DNA from: Bodo saltans
Lineage: Eukaryota; Euglenozoa; Kinetoplastea; Eubodonida; Bodonidae
Length of the DNA stretch: 63,382 bases
Assembly: GCA_001460835.1 (NCBI GenBank)
Contig: CYKH01001716.1
Location: 6,460-69,841 of the forward strand
Direction: 5' to 3'
The notes below the pieces were generated by a model that saw only the letters and a program-made list of their open reading frames with translations, did no database searches and had not been told where the DNA came from. The translations under genes and the position numbers were made by a program. This document shows, piece after piece, positions 28,701-37,403 of this stretch. The stretch's first letter is position 1. The number at the start of each line of letters is the position of its first letter.

Positions 28701-29725
28701 AAGAGACAACGTGCATGATCGTGGAGGAGCTGATCTCTGCCGTATCAGACGCTCAGCACGACTCTCAAAGCGACCTCGACCTCCCCACGCCAATGAAGCA
28801 GCTGAACAAAAACAGTGCCCATCAACAGTGGGTCATCTCAATGGCTGGTCTCGACAAAGAAGACCTTGAGACGGCGATCTCGCACATTACGACTGTGTCG
28901 TTTGATCTCGACACAGCAGCCTCGCAAGTGAGGTCTTCGCTCATGCGTCGATACTCTGGCGCTCCAGCGTCGGGTGCGCGCCAAGCTGAGTCGCTCATTA
29001 AGTTCGGTCAGCTGGTGGATAAGGTGGGACCATCCTCGTGCCGTTTGCGTGGCCTTCTCGCTTGGAGCCACGTGTGGTTGCGTTGCCTTGCGTTGGGCCT
29101 CGATGAAGCTCAAACCATTCTCTCAGGCAACCGTACTGGCCCCGTTTCTGCCCGGTCCTGTGCCAGCGTCTCAATTTCACTGCCGAGGCACAACGTTGAG
29201 TTCATGCTGCAGCAAGTGATCGACTGGAGGAGTTCTCTGCAAAGCATGCGGCAGGAAACAGAGATGTATTTCCACGCGATCTCCGAGGCACAACGTGCCG
29301 CTGGCGGCGAGTGGGCAGGCACTCAGGAGGTAGAGTCTTCCGCAGACTTATCACGTGCGACTTTGACGTCTTTGTGCTTGTTGTTCAGCACAAGGCGCAG
29401 TTTTGTGCATGGAACGACTCCACCGCTGCTCGTGGAAGACGCGTCGAACCGCAATGCGAACAACCCAGACTTACACTGCGACGACCTTTATGGACTCCTG
29501 AGCGAAATCTTAGAGAATATTGGCGCACACCTACAGACGAAGATTGATGCTCTCACGCCTGTGTGCCAGAAGATCGAGGCGGTGCTGAGCGCTGCACTGC
29601 AGTCTAGCCGCCAGGCTACCCCAACGGACTCACAAGAAGAAGATGAGTTAGAGATGGTGACCTTCACTGCATTAAACAAACTGCCCCTAGAGGAGGCACA
29701 CAAACAATTTTGTATGACGATTTGA
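25748..29725 (+). CDS. WD40-like beta-propeller protein with long helical C-terminal half (1325 aa)
   Basis: Function unknown. Residues 1-125 are acidic and low-complexity. Residues ~128-500 look like a beta-propeller: the clearest repeat is around 272-300, VCGVWAAGAGRVWTAGEDHS followed by LKVWDA, with weaker blades on either side (for example LWCGLDRGRVAIVDLF, VWVAMDHEVAVYNAKT). Residues ~510-620 are disordered. The remainder is helical, with a coiled coil near 745-780 (LMRSAEAQRIQLQETISSLQ). Such propeller-plus-helix proteins often act as scaffolds, but no partner can be inferred. It starts 149 bp after the eL18 pair. Confidence 0.88.
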   Translation: MAAIPRLNLGSVECGGGWGVGEASLPSHEAQRQQDPMMIYTQNRRPELERAHSSDDDDEPVEPVPAPAVTASPSTIHTTEYTGAEREDDDDTFVDHGSNVDMVPNAAAVVVPPAAAEDAAEVVEETWEEGRLVSRVHCHEPIYGLVVVGGKTLWTAIGDDPLTLFELSGCDLSQQRSLNTIVGVRSMALVTVAAARIAPVSFKNVGSTSSKPALLSRSNSSNPTLNGSQGEVVLPSASTEFLWCGLDRGRVAIVDLFFFSDCGVLLAHGGNTTVCGVWAAGAGRVWTAGEDHSLKVWDAFASNRKNIRVLKLSDCVADVCHVPQTQHVWVTIREARILIFNQDGQEVRMKGAVPFLKTKAKVHTMRSQAHGAKETVVWVAMDHEVAVYNAKTLEVLASISTISCRTMELTSQYAILVGHHHGSQSSAAGESEDQLIFVSATDPRRPVVVRLGAPLGGISKVGLRCFSRSALAVAAHMDGNQRCLTVFTAEATQPIGAWGTDDRSTVPAQGQPPPAVAESAARSSSNYRDASPAALRSTATPAQLPPASPHGSSLEDENTTRILPTETGTSSNSIRVVGAVQPQSNSMGRAQEANGPSNANAGQTRWMMDPRMQTTFQELHQEVTEVSKALRVLRVQQPTHNDFYQLHGLCAQMASRLDTNLPVQWSQDAAWSTSEGQLIATTIARLVAASDAKSIAAAPTLDRLDSARPSSVKVEAHQAPHGAVAASPLELQMHRHLQTLMRSAEAQRIQLQETISSLQRQLAKVSEKNSALLRGASQLDAALRFHQRTVLAAAASQGLDDEGDALHDHFENSTQALDNMSSMSDILESFHQLQDRMAALLNARHHLHRANSVMMSARSMPPQDQQHLALARTPSGMSTGRDRLNRSPTSLGFQRPPTPPPSLPTTAAESHIRLTPKRLFSALMNELAPVKVFSSGIVSILHRVEGSYCRLQDMPMEDVPGGSLDVSPALHDMMEAEVMRALCRQETTCMIVEELISAVSDAQHDSQSDLDLPTPMKQLNKNSAHQQWVISMAGLDKEDLETAISHITTVSFDLDTAASQVRSSLMRRYSGAPASGARQAESLIKFGQLVDKVGPSSCRLRGLLAWSHVWLRCLALGLDEAQTILSGNRTGPVSARSCASVSISLPRHNVEFMLQQVIDWRSSLQSMRQETEMYFHAISEAQRAAGGEWAGTQEVESSADLSRATLTSLCLLFSTRRSFVHGTTPPLLVEDASNRNANNPDLHCDDLYGLLSEILENIGAHLQTKIDALTPVCQKIEAVLSAALQSSRQATPTDSQEEDELEMVTFTALNKLPLEEAHKQFCMTI

Positions 29726-29870
29726 CAGCAGCCCACACACTTGTGCATACCTTCCGTGGTGGGCTCTGAGGACGATGATGCTACTACGTTGCAACATGTC
29801 ACACCTTTTCTGAGGCATTCATTTTGGATTGGAAACTGCCGTGTCAACTCAAAGTCTCGCTTTGTTGTTT

Positions 29871-30518
29871 ATGTTTGGCAAAAATAAAATAAAACATAAG
29901 GCATCACAGATGTTCGCACAGAGCACAGCCTACACGGACACCGCTAAGACGGTACGTGACGCTCAGGCGATTCGTGATCACGCCAAGAAGAGGCTGGCAA
30001 GGGCTCAAACTATGCTAGAGCAGCAGACTCGACAACGGCAACAGGAATCTCAGAGAACAGAGGCACTGCTGCAGGAGCGAGTTCGCGTTGTGCGAGAGCT
30101 GCACACTCCCAGCCAGCTCACTGCGGTCAAAACAATGCAGTCCGTTGAGGGAAGCATTTTGGAACTGGCATCCACCACGGTTGACTTAGAGCGCTCCGTG
30201 CAAGTTGCGCAGGGGGTACGGAATGACCTGCTCAACACCATCGCTGAGCATGAGGCGACCTTAGCAGGCCACCGTGCCGCCAAGGAGCGATGCTTGTCAC
30301 AATTAGAAGACGCCGTTGCATCGGTGAATGGTGCGACACTGATGATGGACCAGGAGCTTGATCGCCTCTCTCGAGAAGAGAGACAACTTGAGGAGCAGAA
30401 TAAATTCTTCGAGGCCCAACTGTTCCTTAAAACAGCACCACCGGAAGTGTCTGCGCCACCAACGCCGACCACTCCGGTGAGCATGAACGGGTACACTCTG
30501 GTGGGGAGTGGCGCGTGA
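29871..30518 (+). CDS. Small coiled-coil protein of unknown function (215 aa)
   Basis: Not recognised. Residues ~10-185 are predominantly helical and charged, with heptads in KKRLARAQTMLEQQTRQRQQ and LDRLSREERQLEEQNKFFEA. The C-terminal 30 residues are Pro/Thr-rich. The start is uncertain. ATG 29871 follows a pyrimidine run, while ATG 29910 (MFAQSTAYTD) directly follows a possible acceptor (gcatcacag), so the protein may be 13 residues shorter. An open frame upstream has no ATG. Confidence 0.75.
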   Translation: MFGKNKIKHKASQMFAQSTAYTDTAKTVRDAQAIRDHAKKRLARAQTMLEQQTRQRQQESQRTEALLQERVRVVRELHTPSQLTAVKTMQSVEGSILELASTTVDLERSVQVAQGVRNDLLNTIAEHEATLAGHRAAKERCLSQLEDAVASVNGATLMMDQELDRLSREERQLEEQNKFFEAQLFLKTAPPEVSAPPTPTTPVSMNGYTLVGSGA

Positions 30519-30675
30519 TACTTACTTTGTACAGTCGAGTCTGAAGTGCAACGGAGGCCGATCATCATTGCTCCTTTTTTCGAGAGTGCCGACGTATTTA
30601 TTCGATGTTATTTGATGTTCAGCACCACAACAAGACAACTAATACAGAAGAGCAAATAGAAGCAATAAACCCGCA

Positions 30676-33600
30676 ATGTCAAACACAGAAGCGCCTTTGG
30701 ATATCAAGCGCTTTGATTTGGTCGTTCCTAGCGTCGTTACGAAGCCTCACCACGGGTTTGTATTTCCCAACGGGGCGAAGGCGCTGGTGGTGGAGGACAG
30801 CGCGTGCCAATTAGCAGCAGCAGCAGTGACAGTCCGCGTCGGCTCCAACCAAGACCCTGTGAACGTCCCAGGCCTTGCACACTTCTGTGAGCACATGTTG
30901 TTCATGGGCACCAAGAAGTACCCCAACGAAGATGAATTCGATTCATTCATTCGGCGCAACGGGGGCAGCACCAATGCGTGGACTGAGGCCCAAGGTACCA
31001 CGTACTACTTTACTGTATCGGATGGGGTGTTCCTCGACGCCCTTGATCGCTTTCTTGAGTTCTTCGTCGATCCCACGTTTAATCCGAGCGCGGTATCACG
31101 CGAGTTGGAGGCGGTCCACAGCGAAGATGAGAAGAACCACAGTGTTGAGTACTGGCGCACAGATGAAATTCTGCGTTCCCTTGCAGACCCCAGGCACCCG
31201 TACCACCGCTACGGCAATGGAAATCTCACGACGTTGCGCGACATTCCTAGCTCCCTTGGCATTGACGTGCGTGACGAGCTGCTCTCGTTCTACGAGAAGT
31301 ACTACGTCGCCGATGCGGTGTCAGTTGTCCTGTACAGTCGCCGCCCTGCTGAAGAAGCGTTGCCAATTCTTGATCAGCAGCTCAAGAGGATGCGGCAGCG
31401 AAATGAAATACCTCCCCGCATGAACTCCTTCGTTCCCACCAAGGAGGGAACTGCTAGAGTAGCCCCCTTTGCTCCCACCACGATGGGTCGATGGTTCAAC
31501 ATTAAGACATTAACGCAGGAACGATCGGTTCGCGTTTGCTTTCCTTTTCCAGATCCAGTGGCGCAACGCCATAAACTTGTGGCTGGCTACGCTTCACACA
31601 TCCTAGGCCATGAGTGCGACGTCTCGTTGCTTGGCGCCCTCAAGAAGAGGGGCTGGGCGACGGAGATCGTGGGCGGGACAAGCAACGCCCGCGATGATGA
31701 CGACAATGTCTTCTACGTAGATATTTCATTGACCGTTGCTGGCTTTAAGCAGGTCATAGACGTCATTGAGCTGATGTTCAAGGCGATCGATTTGTTAACG
31801 CGTGGGCACTTCGTTGAGGATGCACCAAAGGGTGAGGGGTATGACAGCATTCAGACGGACGTTTTTGAACAACTGCTTGCAGAGGAGCGCTTGATGTTTG
31901 AGATGAAGGAGCTCGGCCGTTCAGAGTCGCACTGCTCTTCCCTATCGTCAGCCCTCAACACTGCTCACCGCCTAGAACATGCGTGGCTAGAGGGTTACGT
32001 GCCCACAGAAGTAGACCGTGCAGGGTCCGCAGATGTCATGCGCTACTTGGTCCCTGACAACTGCGTTGTGTTCCTGTCGTGGAACGGCTTCCCAGGTACC
32101 GGTGCTGGCCAGTCCGCTGATAGCACAGTTCCCCAACAACCTAAAAACAGTGGCGACAATGAAGAAGACGAAGAAGAACAGGAAGAGGAGGAGGAGGACG
32201 AAGCGCCAGAGGCCGGCAGTGGTGCAGAGGAGCTGTTTGCTAGCCTCCCTGAGTGCGCTCGGTTCCCAGTCACTAACGAGACCCAGTTCCACAAAGCGTT
32301 GCATGGATCACAGCCTATCCCCAACGACGTTCTCCAGACGTGGAAATCTGCCCGAGTGTCTCGAGAGGATGGGCTTGCCTTTCCCCCAACGAACCGCTTT
32401 TTGGCAACAGACTTCACCATATTTAGCGATGCGTCAGATGCGACGCTCACCACGCAAGAGATTGAAGACGTTCCCGTCGTACTTGAGTCTGAGTACGGTG
32501 ATTTTTATTTTATGGCCCACTCCAATGCTGTTCTCAAGGTCCCGAAGGCGACGGTTACGGTAGAATTCTTCTCACTTGTGCCCTATGCCGATGCAAAGAG
32601 TCGGTTTTATACGAGGGTGATGCTGCTGATTCTGGGCCATCAGCTAAAGGAGCTGTCGTACATGGGTGAGCTGGCTACGATCCGCAACAGCGTGACGGCA
32701 AGCCACGGTGGAGTCCAACTAGGAATGGAGGGTCCAATGCACCACATGAGCCAATTTCTGCGTGAGATGACTGTGGCTGCCCTGAAAACGAGCAACCTTG
32801 TAGGCACTCAAGAGTTGTTCGACACGTATCGTGAAACGTACCTCCGCACCCTCCGTAGTGTTCGCACTCAGCAGCCGTATGAGATCTGTAGTGATCGACT
32901 GATGCGCTTACTCATTCAGTCGCATTACTCGTTTGATGACATCTTGACCTCTGTGAGCAACGGCAACACACCAAGTGCGGAGGCTTACGCAGAATACAAA
33001 GATTTTGTTGCGAAGTACCTTGCGGCCTTGCGGTTCCACATGACCCTCGCAGGAAATGTGGCGTCGGTCGCGGAAGCAAAAGCATCGTACTTGGATGTAG
33101 TGGAGGAGGTGGTGGCTGCGCGTCTCGTAGAGAATGCTCGTGCCCTTTCTTCAGAGGAAACATCCACTGTGGGCTTCCGAACTTCTGTGTTCCTCCCTGT
33201 GCTAACCGCCACAGGTGCATCCTCATCCACGCACGTCGAGGGGAGCACGCCTATCCTTGTTGCGGAGGAGTGTGCACTGAATGCATCGGACACAAATTCT
33301 GCGGTGGTGTGGGAGATTCAATTGGGACCAGAGACGCCAGAACTCCGAGTCGTTGCGGACTGCCTCAGCAGTCTGCTGGAGTCAAGGTTCTTCAATGCCC
33401 TCCGCACCCAAGAGACGATGGGGTACATTGTGGCCTCACGCTGCACACGGACCCACGGTCTCTGTGTGATGAAACTTATCGTGCAGAGTGCGAAGCCTGG
33501 GGCAGATGGGTGGTATATCTTATCGCGGATGATAGCCTTCCTAGATTCTGCTGCTGCATCGTGGGACTCTATCGTGTGCACAGACCCTCAGCTGGACCAG

Positions 33601-34188
33601 GTCATCAAAGGCACGCTACGCGCACGACAAGAGCCGTTGAAGAACATCAGTGCCTTCGTAGGGCACGTGAACGCTAACATTCACCACCCATCAGGCATTC
33701 TACGCCGACCTCTTGAGATCGCTGCGATTCAGTCAGGGAAAGTGATTAGCGCGTCCACCGTCAAGGAGCTGTTCTTCTCTGCCGTTGCGAATAGCTCACC
33801 CACTCGGCGAAGCATCGCATACATGGTCCATGCTCCCGCGTTTACTGAGGCATGCTTAGCACGAGCCGCAGCGTTTAGTGCTCGAAGGCTGCCTGAGGTC
33901 TCTCCTAACAGACAGTTCTCCATCACCCCAGAGCAGCGCAGCAGCAGTTTCACCACCACACTGGAATGGCAATTGCCTGCAAAGGTCATGGAGCTTGCTC
34001 CAGGCTCCCAGGACGACGCGGTCAAGGTCGTTACCGCTGACAACAAAGATACGTTGTTGCCCCCTTCATACGATGACAGTGAAGCTGCGCCGTGCTTTAC
34101 AGTGGTGTACTTGAACACGAGCTCCACTTCAGTGACCGGGGCAGTGCTTGCTGAGGCCATCGGCGGTGAGTGGATTGCAACACCCTAG
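30676..34188 (+). CDS. M16 zinc metallopeptidase, insulysin/nardilysin-like (1170 aa)
   Basis: Inverzincin peptidase that degrades short peptides inside a closed chamber. The active site is complete: HFCEH (69-73) is the inverted HxxEH motif, and the third zinc ligand is Glu150 in ELEAVHSE (143-150), with the same 78-residue spacing from the catalytic Glu as in insulin-degrading enzyme. The C-terminal half keeps FFNALRTQETMGYIVAS, the Arg/Tyr pair that contacts substrate. Residues ~490-522 form a Glu/Asp-rich insertion in the linker between the two halves. Nardilysin also carries an acidic insert but in the N-terminal half. No signal peptide is apparent, so a cytosolic location is likely. Confidence 0.93.
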   Translation: MSNTEAPLDIKRFDLVVPSVVTKPHHGFVFPNGAKALVVEDSACQLAAAAVTVRVGSNQDPVNVPGLAHFCEHMLFMGTKKYPNEDEFDSFIRRNGGSTNAWTEAQGTTYYFTVSDGVFLDALDRFLEFFVDPTFNPSAVSRELEAVHSEDEKNHSVEYWRTDEILRSLADPRHPYHRYGNGNLTTLRDIPSSLGIDVRDELLSFYEKYYVADAVSVVLYSRRPAEEALPILDQQLKRMRQRNEIPPRMNSFVPTKEGTARVAPFAPTTMGRWFNIKTLTQERSVRVCFPFPDPVAQRHKLVAGYASHILGHECDVSLLGALKKRGWATEIVGGTSNARDDDDNVFYVDISLTVAGFKQVIDVIELMFKAIDLLTRGHFVEDAPKGEGYDSIQTDVFEQLLAEERLMFEMKELGRSESHCSSLSSALNTAHRLEHAWLEGYVPTEVDRAGSADVMRYLVPDNCVVFLSWNGFPGTGAGQSADSTVPQQPKNSGDNEEDEEEQEEEEEDEAPEAGSGAEELFASLPECARFPVTNETQFHKALHGSQPIPNDVLQTWKSARVSREDGLAFPPTNRFLATDFTIFSDASDATLTTQEIEDVPVVLESEYGDFYFMAHSNAVLKVPKATVTVEFFSLVPYADAKSRFYTRVMLLILGHQLKELSYMGELATIRNSVTASHGGVQLGMEGPMHHMSQFLREMTVAALKTSNLVGTQELFDTYRETYLRTLRSVRTQQPYEICSDRLMRLLIQSHYSFDDILTSVSNGNTPSAEAYAEYKDFVAKYLAALRFHMTLAGNVASVAEAKASYLDVVEEVVAARLVENARALSSEETSTVGFRTSVFLPVLTATGASSSTHVEGSTPILVAEECALNASDTNSAVVWEIQLGPETPELRVVADCLSSLLESRFFNALRTQETMGYIVASRCTRTHGLCVMKLIVQSAKPGADGWYILSRMIAFLDSAAASWDSIVCTDPQLDQVIKGTLRARQEPLKNISAFVGHVNANIHHPSGILRRPLEIAAIQSGKVISASTVKELFFSAVANSSPTRRSIAYMVHAPAFTEACLARAAAFSARRLPEVSPNRQFSITPEQRSSSFTTTLEWQLPAKVMELAPGSQDDAVKVVTADNKDTLLPPSYDDSEAAPCFTVVYLNTSSTSVTGAVLAEAIGGEWIATP

Positions 34189-34388
34189 CGGAGGCGCTTA
34201 TTTGTTATGAACTTCATAACCATTGAGTCACAGTGAATCACATATCTGCTGATGGTGCTTTCTGTAGTGTGCAGTTGTGGACCTTCTTTCTGCCTTTGTA
34301 AATGAACACATAGAGACTTTGAGGAAAACATAATAACCTTAGACGCGCTTGATAACCTCTTAGGATTTCTGATTTCACTTTTCGGTTT

Positions 34389-36395
34389 ATGGGCTGCGTT
34401 CACTCAAGCAGCGACGAGGGTGCGCCGTCGGTTCGCCGCATGACGCAGGATGATTCCTCCCGTGGCCTCGCACAAAAAAGTTCCATTTCCACCGTCCGCC
34501 GCCGCCGATCGCCCTCCAACGTCAGCGCGGCACCGACGTCGATGGGCCCTGAGGATGGTGAGGCCATGTCGTGGCTGGATGGTCGCACTGCCATGGACAC
34601 CCCAAACCAAGGGTCACCGTCGGTGCGCATTAGTCGGCCGATCCTGCACGAGATTCCAGAACCTCCTCAAATGTCTCCGAATGGTCGTGGGCTGTTCGGG
34701 CGGCACAGCGCAGCTTCTCCTCATCCTCAAATGTCTCCGAATGGTCGTGGGCTGTTCGGGCGGCACAGCGCAGCTTCTCCTCATCACCATCCACAGCGTC
34801 ATCTTCCTCGGCAGGGAGGTGCGTCGTTATCGTTACTGGAGGGCAATGCCTCCGCTTCGGGATTTTTGGCTGGTGTCTCGGAAACAACGCCCCTGAACCC
34901 GCTTAAGGGGAGACTCAAGAGCGACGCTTCGCAGCAGCAGCAGCCACAACAAGACGCACCGATCGTTCCAGATGCCGTTGGAGACAACCAACATAAATCG
35001 AACCAACGAACAGTAACGCTACCGGCCAAGAAGGAGCACATGGGTCGTTACTACACTGCACCTGGAACCAACACAGACGAGGCTAACGCAGCGTCAGATC
35101 CATCGCTCACAGCCCTTATCAACAATAGCGAAGTGACGCCTAACTCTCCACTCATGAGCGTGATGAAGGAGAGTACAGACGGGACAGACCCCGCGTACAC
35201 AACTGCTCCCCCAGTCACAGAAGAGAAACCTCAACTCAAATCAGTTGTGATTGTCACGACCACCAGAGGGAAGAGCAGACAATGGAGGATGCAGGCTCGA
35301 CCTCTGAATGCATTCACTCAGCTGTCTATGTCGAGCAAATTAGCACAGGAAGTGTATCCTGAGGATTCTGTCACCATCAGCGCCCTCCGCCGTAAGTCTA
35401 CCAACTCGATTGGTGCACAACGACGAAGGTCAGATGCACTGCGTCCAATGTCGCTGCGTGCTGCATTGGAGGAGGGCATTGATTCGGTGACCATCGACTC
35501 TTGCCGCAAGATGGTGCAGCTGCTTCGTGATCCTGTCCAACGAACACTCGAAGAATTCCGTGCCCGCAGCTGCCCAACGATCCGTCGATCCCGCGCAAAA
35601 CATCTGGAGGAGCAGCAGCGCCTAGCAGCACTTCGAACGTCTGGTCAGGACGGTGCACAACACCACACAGGTTTTCGCCGCCTGGGTGTCTCCTTCGACG
35701 ACTCAGTTCTTCGATCAGCTCTAGGCATGATCCTCCAAGATCACATTCCCGCCTCCCTGCGCTCGTTGTTGTGTCCTTCGTCCTCTGAAAGCGAAGAGGA
35801 TCGTTTGCAAAAGAAGATCTTCCGCACGCACAGGAAGCTCCCAAAGAAGAACACGTCCAGCGCTCACATCGTGGGTGGGGCAAACACAGCCAACTCTTCT
35901 AGCGGCAACGGGAAGGAGACGTCATGGCCGTTGGGGAGCCATCGAGCAGCACGAGGACTGTGCGGCGATACCCACATGCACGTGTTGAACTGGTTACGGC
36001 TTCATTCCGTGGGCAGCACCGGCAAACTTGGTGCAACAAACAAGGTCTTACCACCACGCCGCGCAATCTTTCCAGACGACAACCTACTTGCAAACTCCGA
36101 CGACAACGAGGCTGGTGCTTTGGCGCTGGAGGATGCGGATTACGTAGGCTTCCAGATTGGGTTCCGAGGGCAGTACGAATGCTTCCGGCGACCCTTTCAA
36201 TTATCAGGCGGCAACTCCTTGAACAGCGACAACGAGACGCTGTTTCACGATGCTAACACAAAGCAATACAATAAACTGCGCCTTAGTGTAGGAGGGCTGT
36301 GCTGCGATGAGAACGATGATTCTGAAGACTCTGTCAGCGTGTGCTCCTTCACAAGTGAAGACATGCTGAACGATGATGACTTCATGACAATCTAA
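34389..36395 (+). CDS. Predicted dually acylated low-complexity protein (668 aa)
   Basis: No recognised domain. The N-terminus MGCVHSSS fits the N-myristoylation pattern (Gly2, Ser6) with a neighbouring Cys3 for palmitoylation, as in membrane- or flagellum-targeted kinetoplastid proteins. Residues 1-300 are disordered and contain a perfect 20-residue duplication (residues 93-132, QMSPNGRGLFGRHSAASPH). A more ordered middle (~330-460) has LRPMSLRAALEEG and CRKMVQLLRDPVQRTLEEFR, then DDSVLRSALGMILQDHIPAS. The C-terminus (640-668) is acidic. Membrane anchorage is an inference from the first eight residues only. Confidence 0.82.
   Translation: MGCVHSSSDEGAPSVRRMTQDDSSRGLAQKSSISTVRRRRSPSNVSAAPTSMGPEDGEAMSWLDGRTAMDTPNQGSPSVRISRPILHEIPEPPQMSPNGRGLFGRHSAASPHPQMSPNGRGLFGRHSAASPHHHPQRHLPRQGGASLSLLEGNASASGFLAGVSETTPLNPLKGRLKSDASQQQQPQQDAPIVPDAVGDNQHKSNQRTVTLPAKKEHMGRYYTAPGTNTDEANAASDPSLTALINNSEVTPNSPLMSVMKESTDGTDPAYTTAPPVTEEKPQLKSVVIVTTTRGKSRQWRMQARPLNAFTQLSMSSKLAQEVYPEDSVTISALRRKSTNSIGAQRRRSDALRPMSLRAALEEGIDSVTIDSCRKMVQLLRDPVQRTLEEFRARSCPTIRRSRAKHLEEQQRLAALRTSGQDGAQHHTGFRRLGVSFDDSVLRSALGMILQDHIPASLRSLLCPSSSESEEDRLQKKIFRTHRKLPKKNTSSAHIVGGANTANSSSGNGKETSWPLGSHRAARGLCGDTHMHVLNWLRLHSVGSTGKLGATNKVLPPRRAIFPDDNLLANSDDNEAGALALEDADYVGFQIGFRGQYECFRRPFQLSGGNSLNSDNETLFHDANTKQYNKLRLSVGGLCCDENDDSEDSVSVCSFTSEDMLNDDDFMTI
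34665..34784 (+). repeat. Perfect 60-bp tandem duplication
   Basis: Bases 34665-34724 are repeated exactly at 34725-34784 within the acylated-protein gene. The unit is 20 codons, so the frame is kept. No substitution separates the copies. Confidence 0.95.
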
Positions 36396-36600
36396 CAACC
36401 TCAATAGTGTTAGCAAAGAACCCTTAAATGTTAGCAACTACCTCGAAGCATGTTATGCCCTAAATTTCCGTTCCTCCTTCATTGGTTTCCCTTTACTACT
36501 CGAGCCCCTCTGCCGTGATCCCCTCATCATGATCTACCAGCTCCACAAATCTCAATAACGTTGTCGTTCGCTATTGATTTTTACTTCGTGAAATGCACTT

Positions 36601-36624
36601 TCTGTGTCTTCCGTGTTTTCTTAG
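36601..36624 (+). promoter_or_regulatory. Trans-splice acceptor
   Basis: tctgtgtcttccgtgttttc followed by ttag ends at 36624, 12 nt before ATG 36637. Confidence 0.75.
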
Positions 36625-36636
36625 GCACCTCTTCAC

Positions 36637-37290
36637 ATGGGAAATAAACCTTCCACGCCTCCCCCTCCGCCGCCTGCACCGGAACCAGAGCCCTCACCAC
36701 CACAGGAGTTGGCGTGGTACAACCCCGGAGGCTACTCTATACTATTTCACAAAGTAAAGCTTGAGGACTACCCGTGGATCAAGAACACCCCAATGCTTAC
36801 AGAGTACCCTGGGCTCGCACTTTGGGAGTTATCGATGTTCCGCGCCGTGCGGTACTCTTGCTTTGTTGGCTTCGCCGTGTCCCCAATTGCTTGGTACATC
36901 CAACGGAAGCGCCTTCCGTTTGCAGATCGTCCGCTGTACAAAATGCACCACGTCTTTTTCCCCAGTGCCGGGTACTCAACGTTTTTCGGCTTCGCTGCAG
37001 GGACGGTGGAGTCGATGTGGACTTGCTATCAAGAGTTTGGCGGACCCCGGCCTGTGTGGCAGCAAGAAAAGAAGTTGGTGAAAGCGGCGGTGATTGCACG
37101 AATGGACAAGGATAACGATCGTTGGTGCCGCACTGCCGGCAGGTTAGGATTTTGTGGCCTCACAACGACGTTCTTCTTTTGGAAGAGTGGTGGGCCGTTC
37201 TTTAGAGCGGCCATGGGCTTTGGGACGGGGGTGACGATTGCCAGCATCGCTTCTGTCACTAGGCTGGACCGCCAAGTGCAACTGTTTTAG
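36637..37290 (+). CDS. Small polytopic membrane protein, predicted N-myristoylated (217 aa)
   Basis: Not recognised. MGNKPS at the start fits the myristoylation pattern, followed by a Pro/Glu-rich stretch to residue 24. Four moderately hydrophobic segments are visible: ~70-90 (RYSCFVGFAVSPIAWYI), ~106-126 (YSTFFGFAAGTVESM), ~160-177 (GRLGFCGLTTTFFFW) and ~185-207 (AAMGFGTGVTIASIAS). Three are Gly-rich, recalling small Tim17-like or complex-I accessory membrane proteins, but no defining motif is present. Only the clear acceptor before the ATG and the good coding character make this a confident gene. Confidence 0.82.
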   Translation: MGNKPSTPPPPPPAPEPEPSPPQELAWYNPGGYSILFHKVKLEDYPWIKNTPMLTEYPGLALWELSMFRAVRYSCFVGFAVSPIAWYIQRKRLPFADRPLYKMHHVFFPSAGYSTFFGFAAGTVESMWTCYQEFGGPRPVWQQEKKLVKAAVIARMDKDNDRWCRTAGRLGFCGLTTTFFFWKSGGPFFRAAMGFGTGVTIASIASVTRLDRQVQLF

Positions 37291-37403
37291 GAGCATCACC
37301 TCTCCTTGTTCTCCTTCTTCCTTTGCATTCCTTGCTTGAATCAAATCACTTTAGCACGTGTGTTTTCCACTTTAGTTCTTTACTATCTTTACGAAAAGAA
37401 TTA

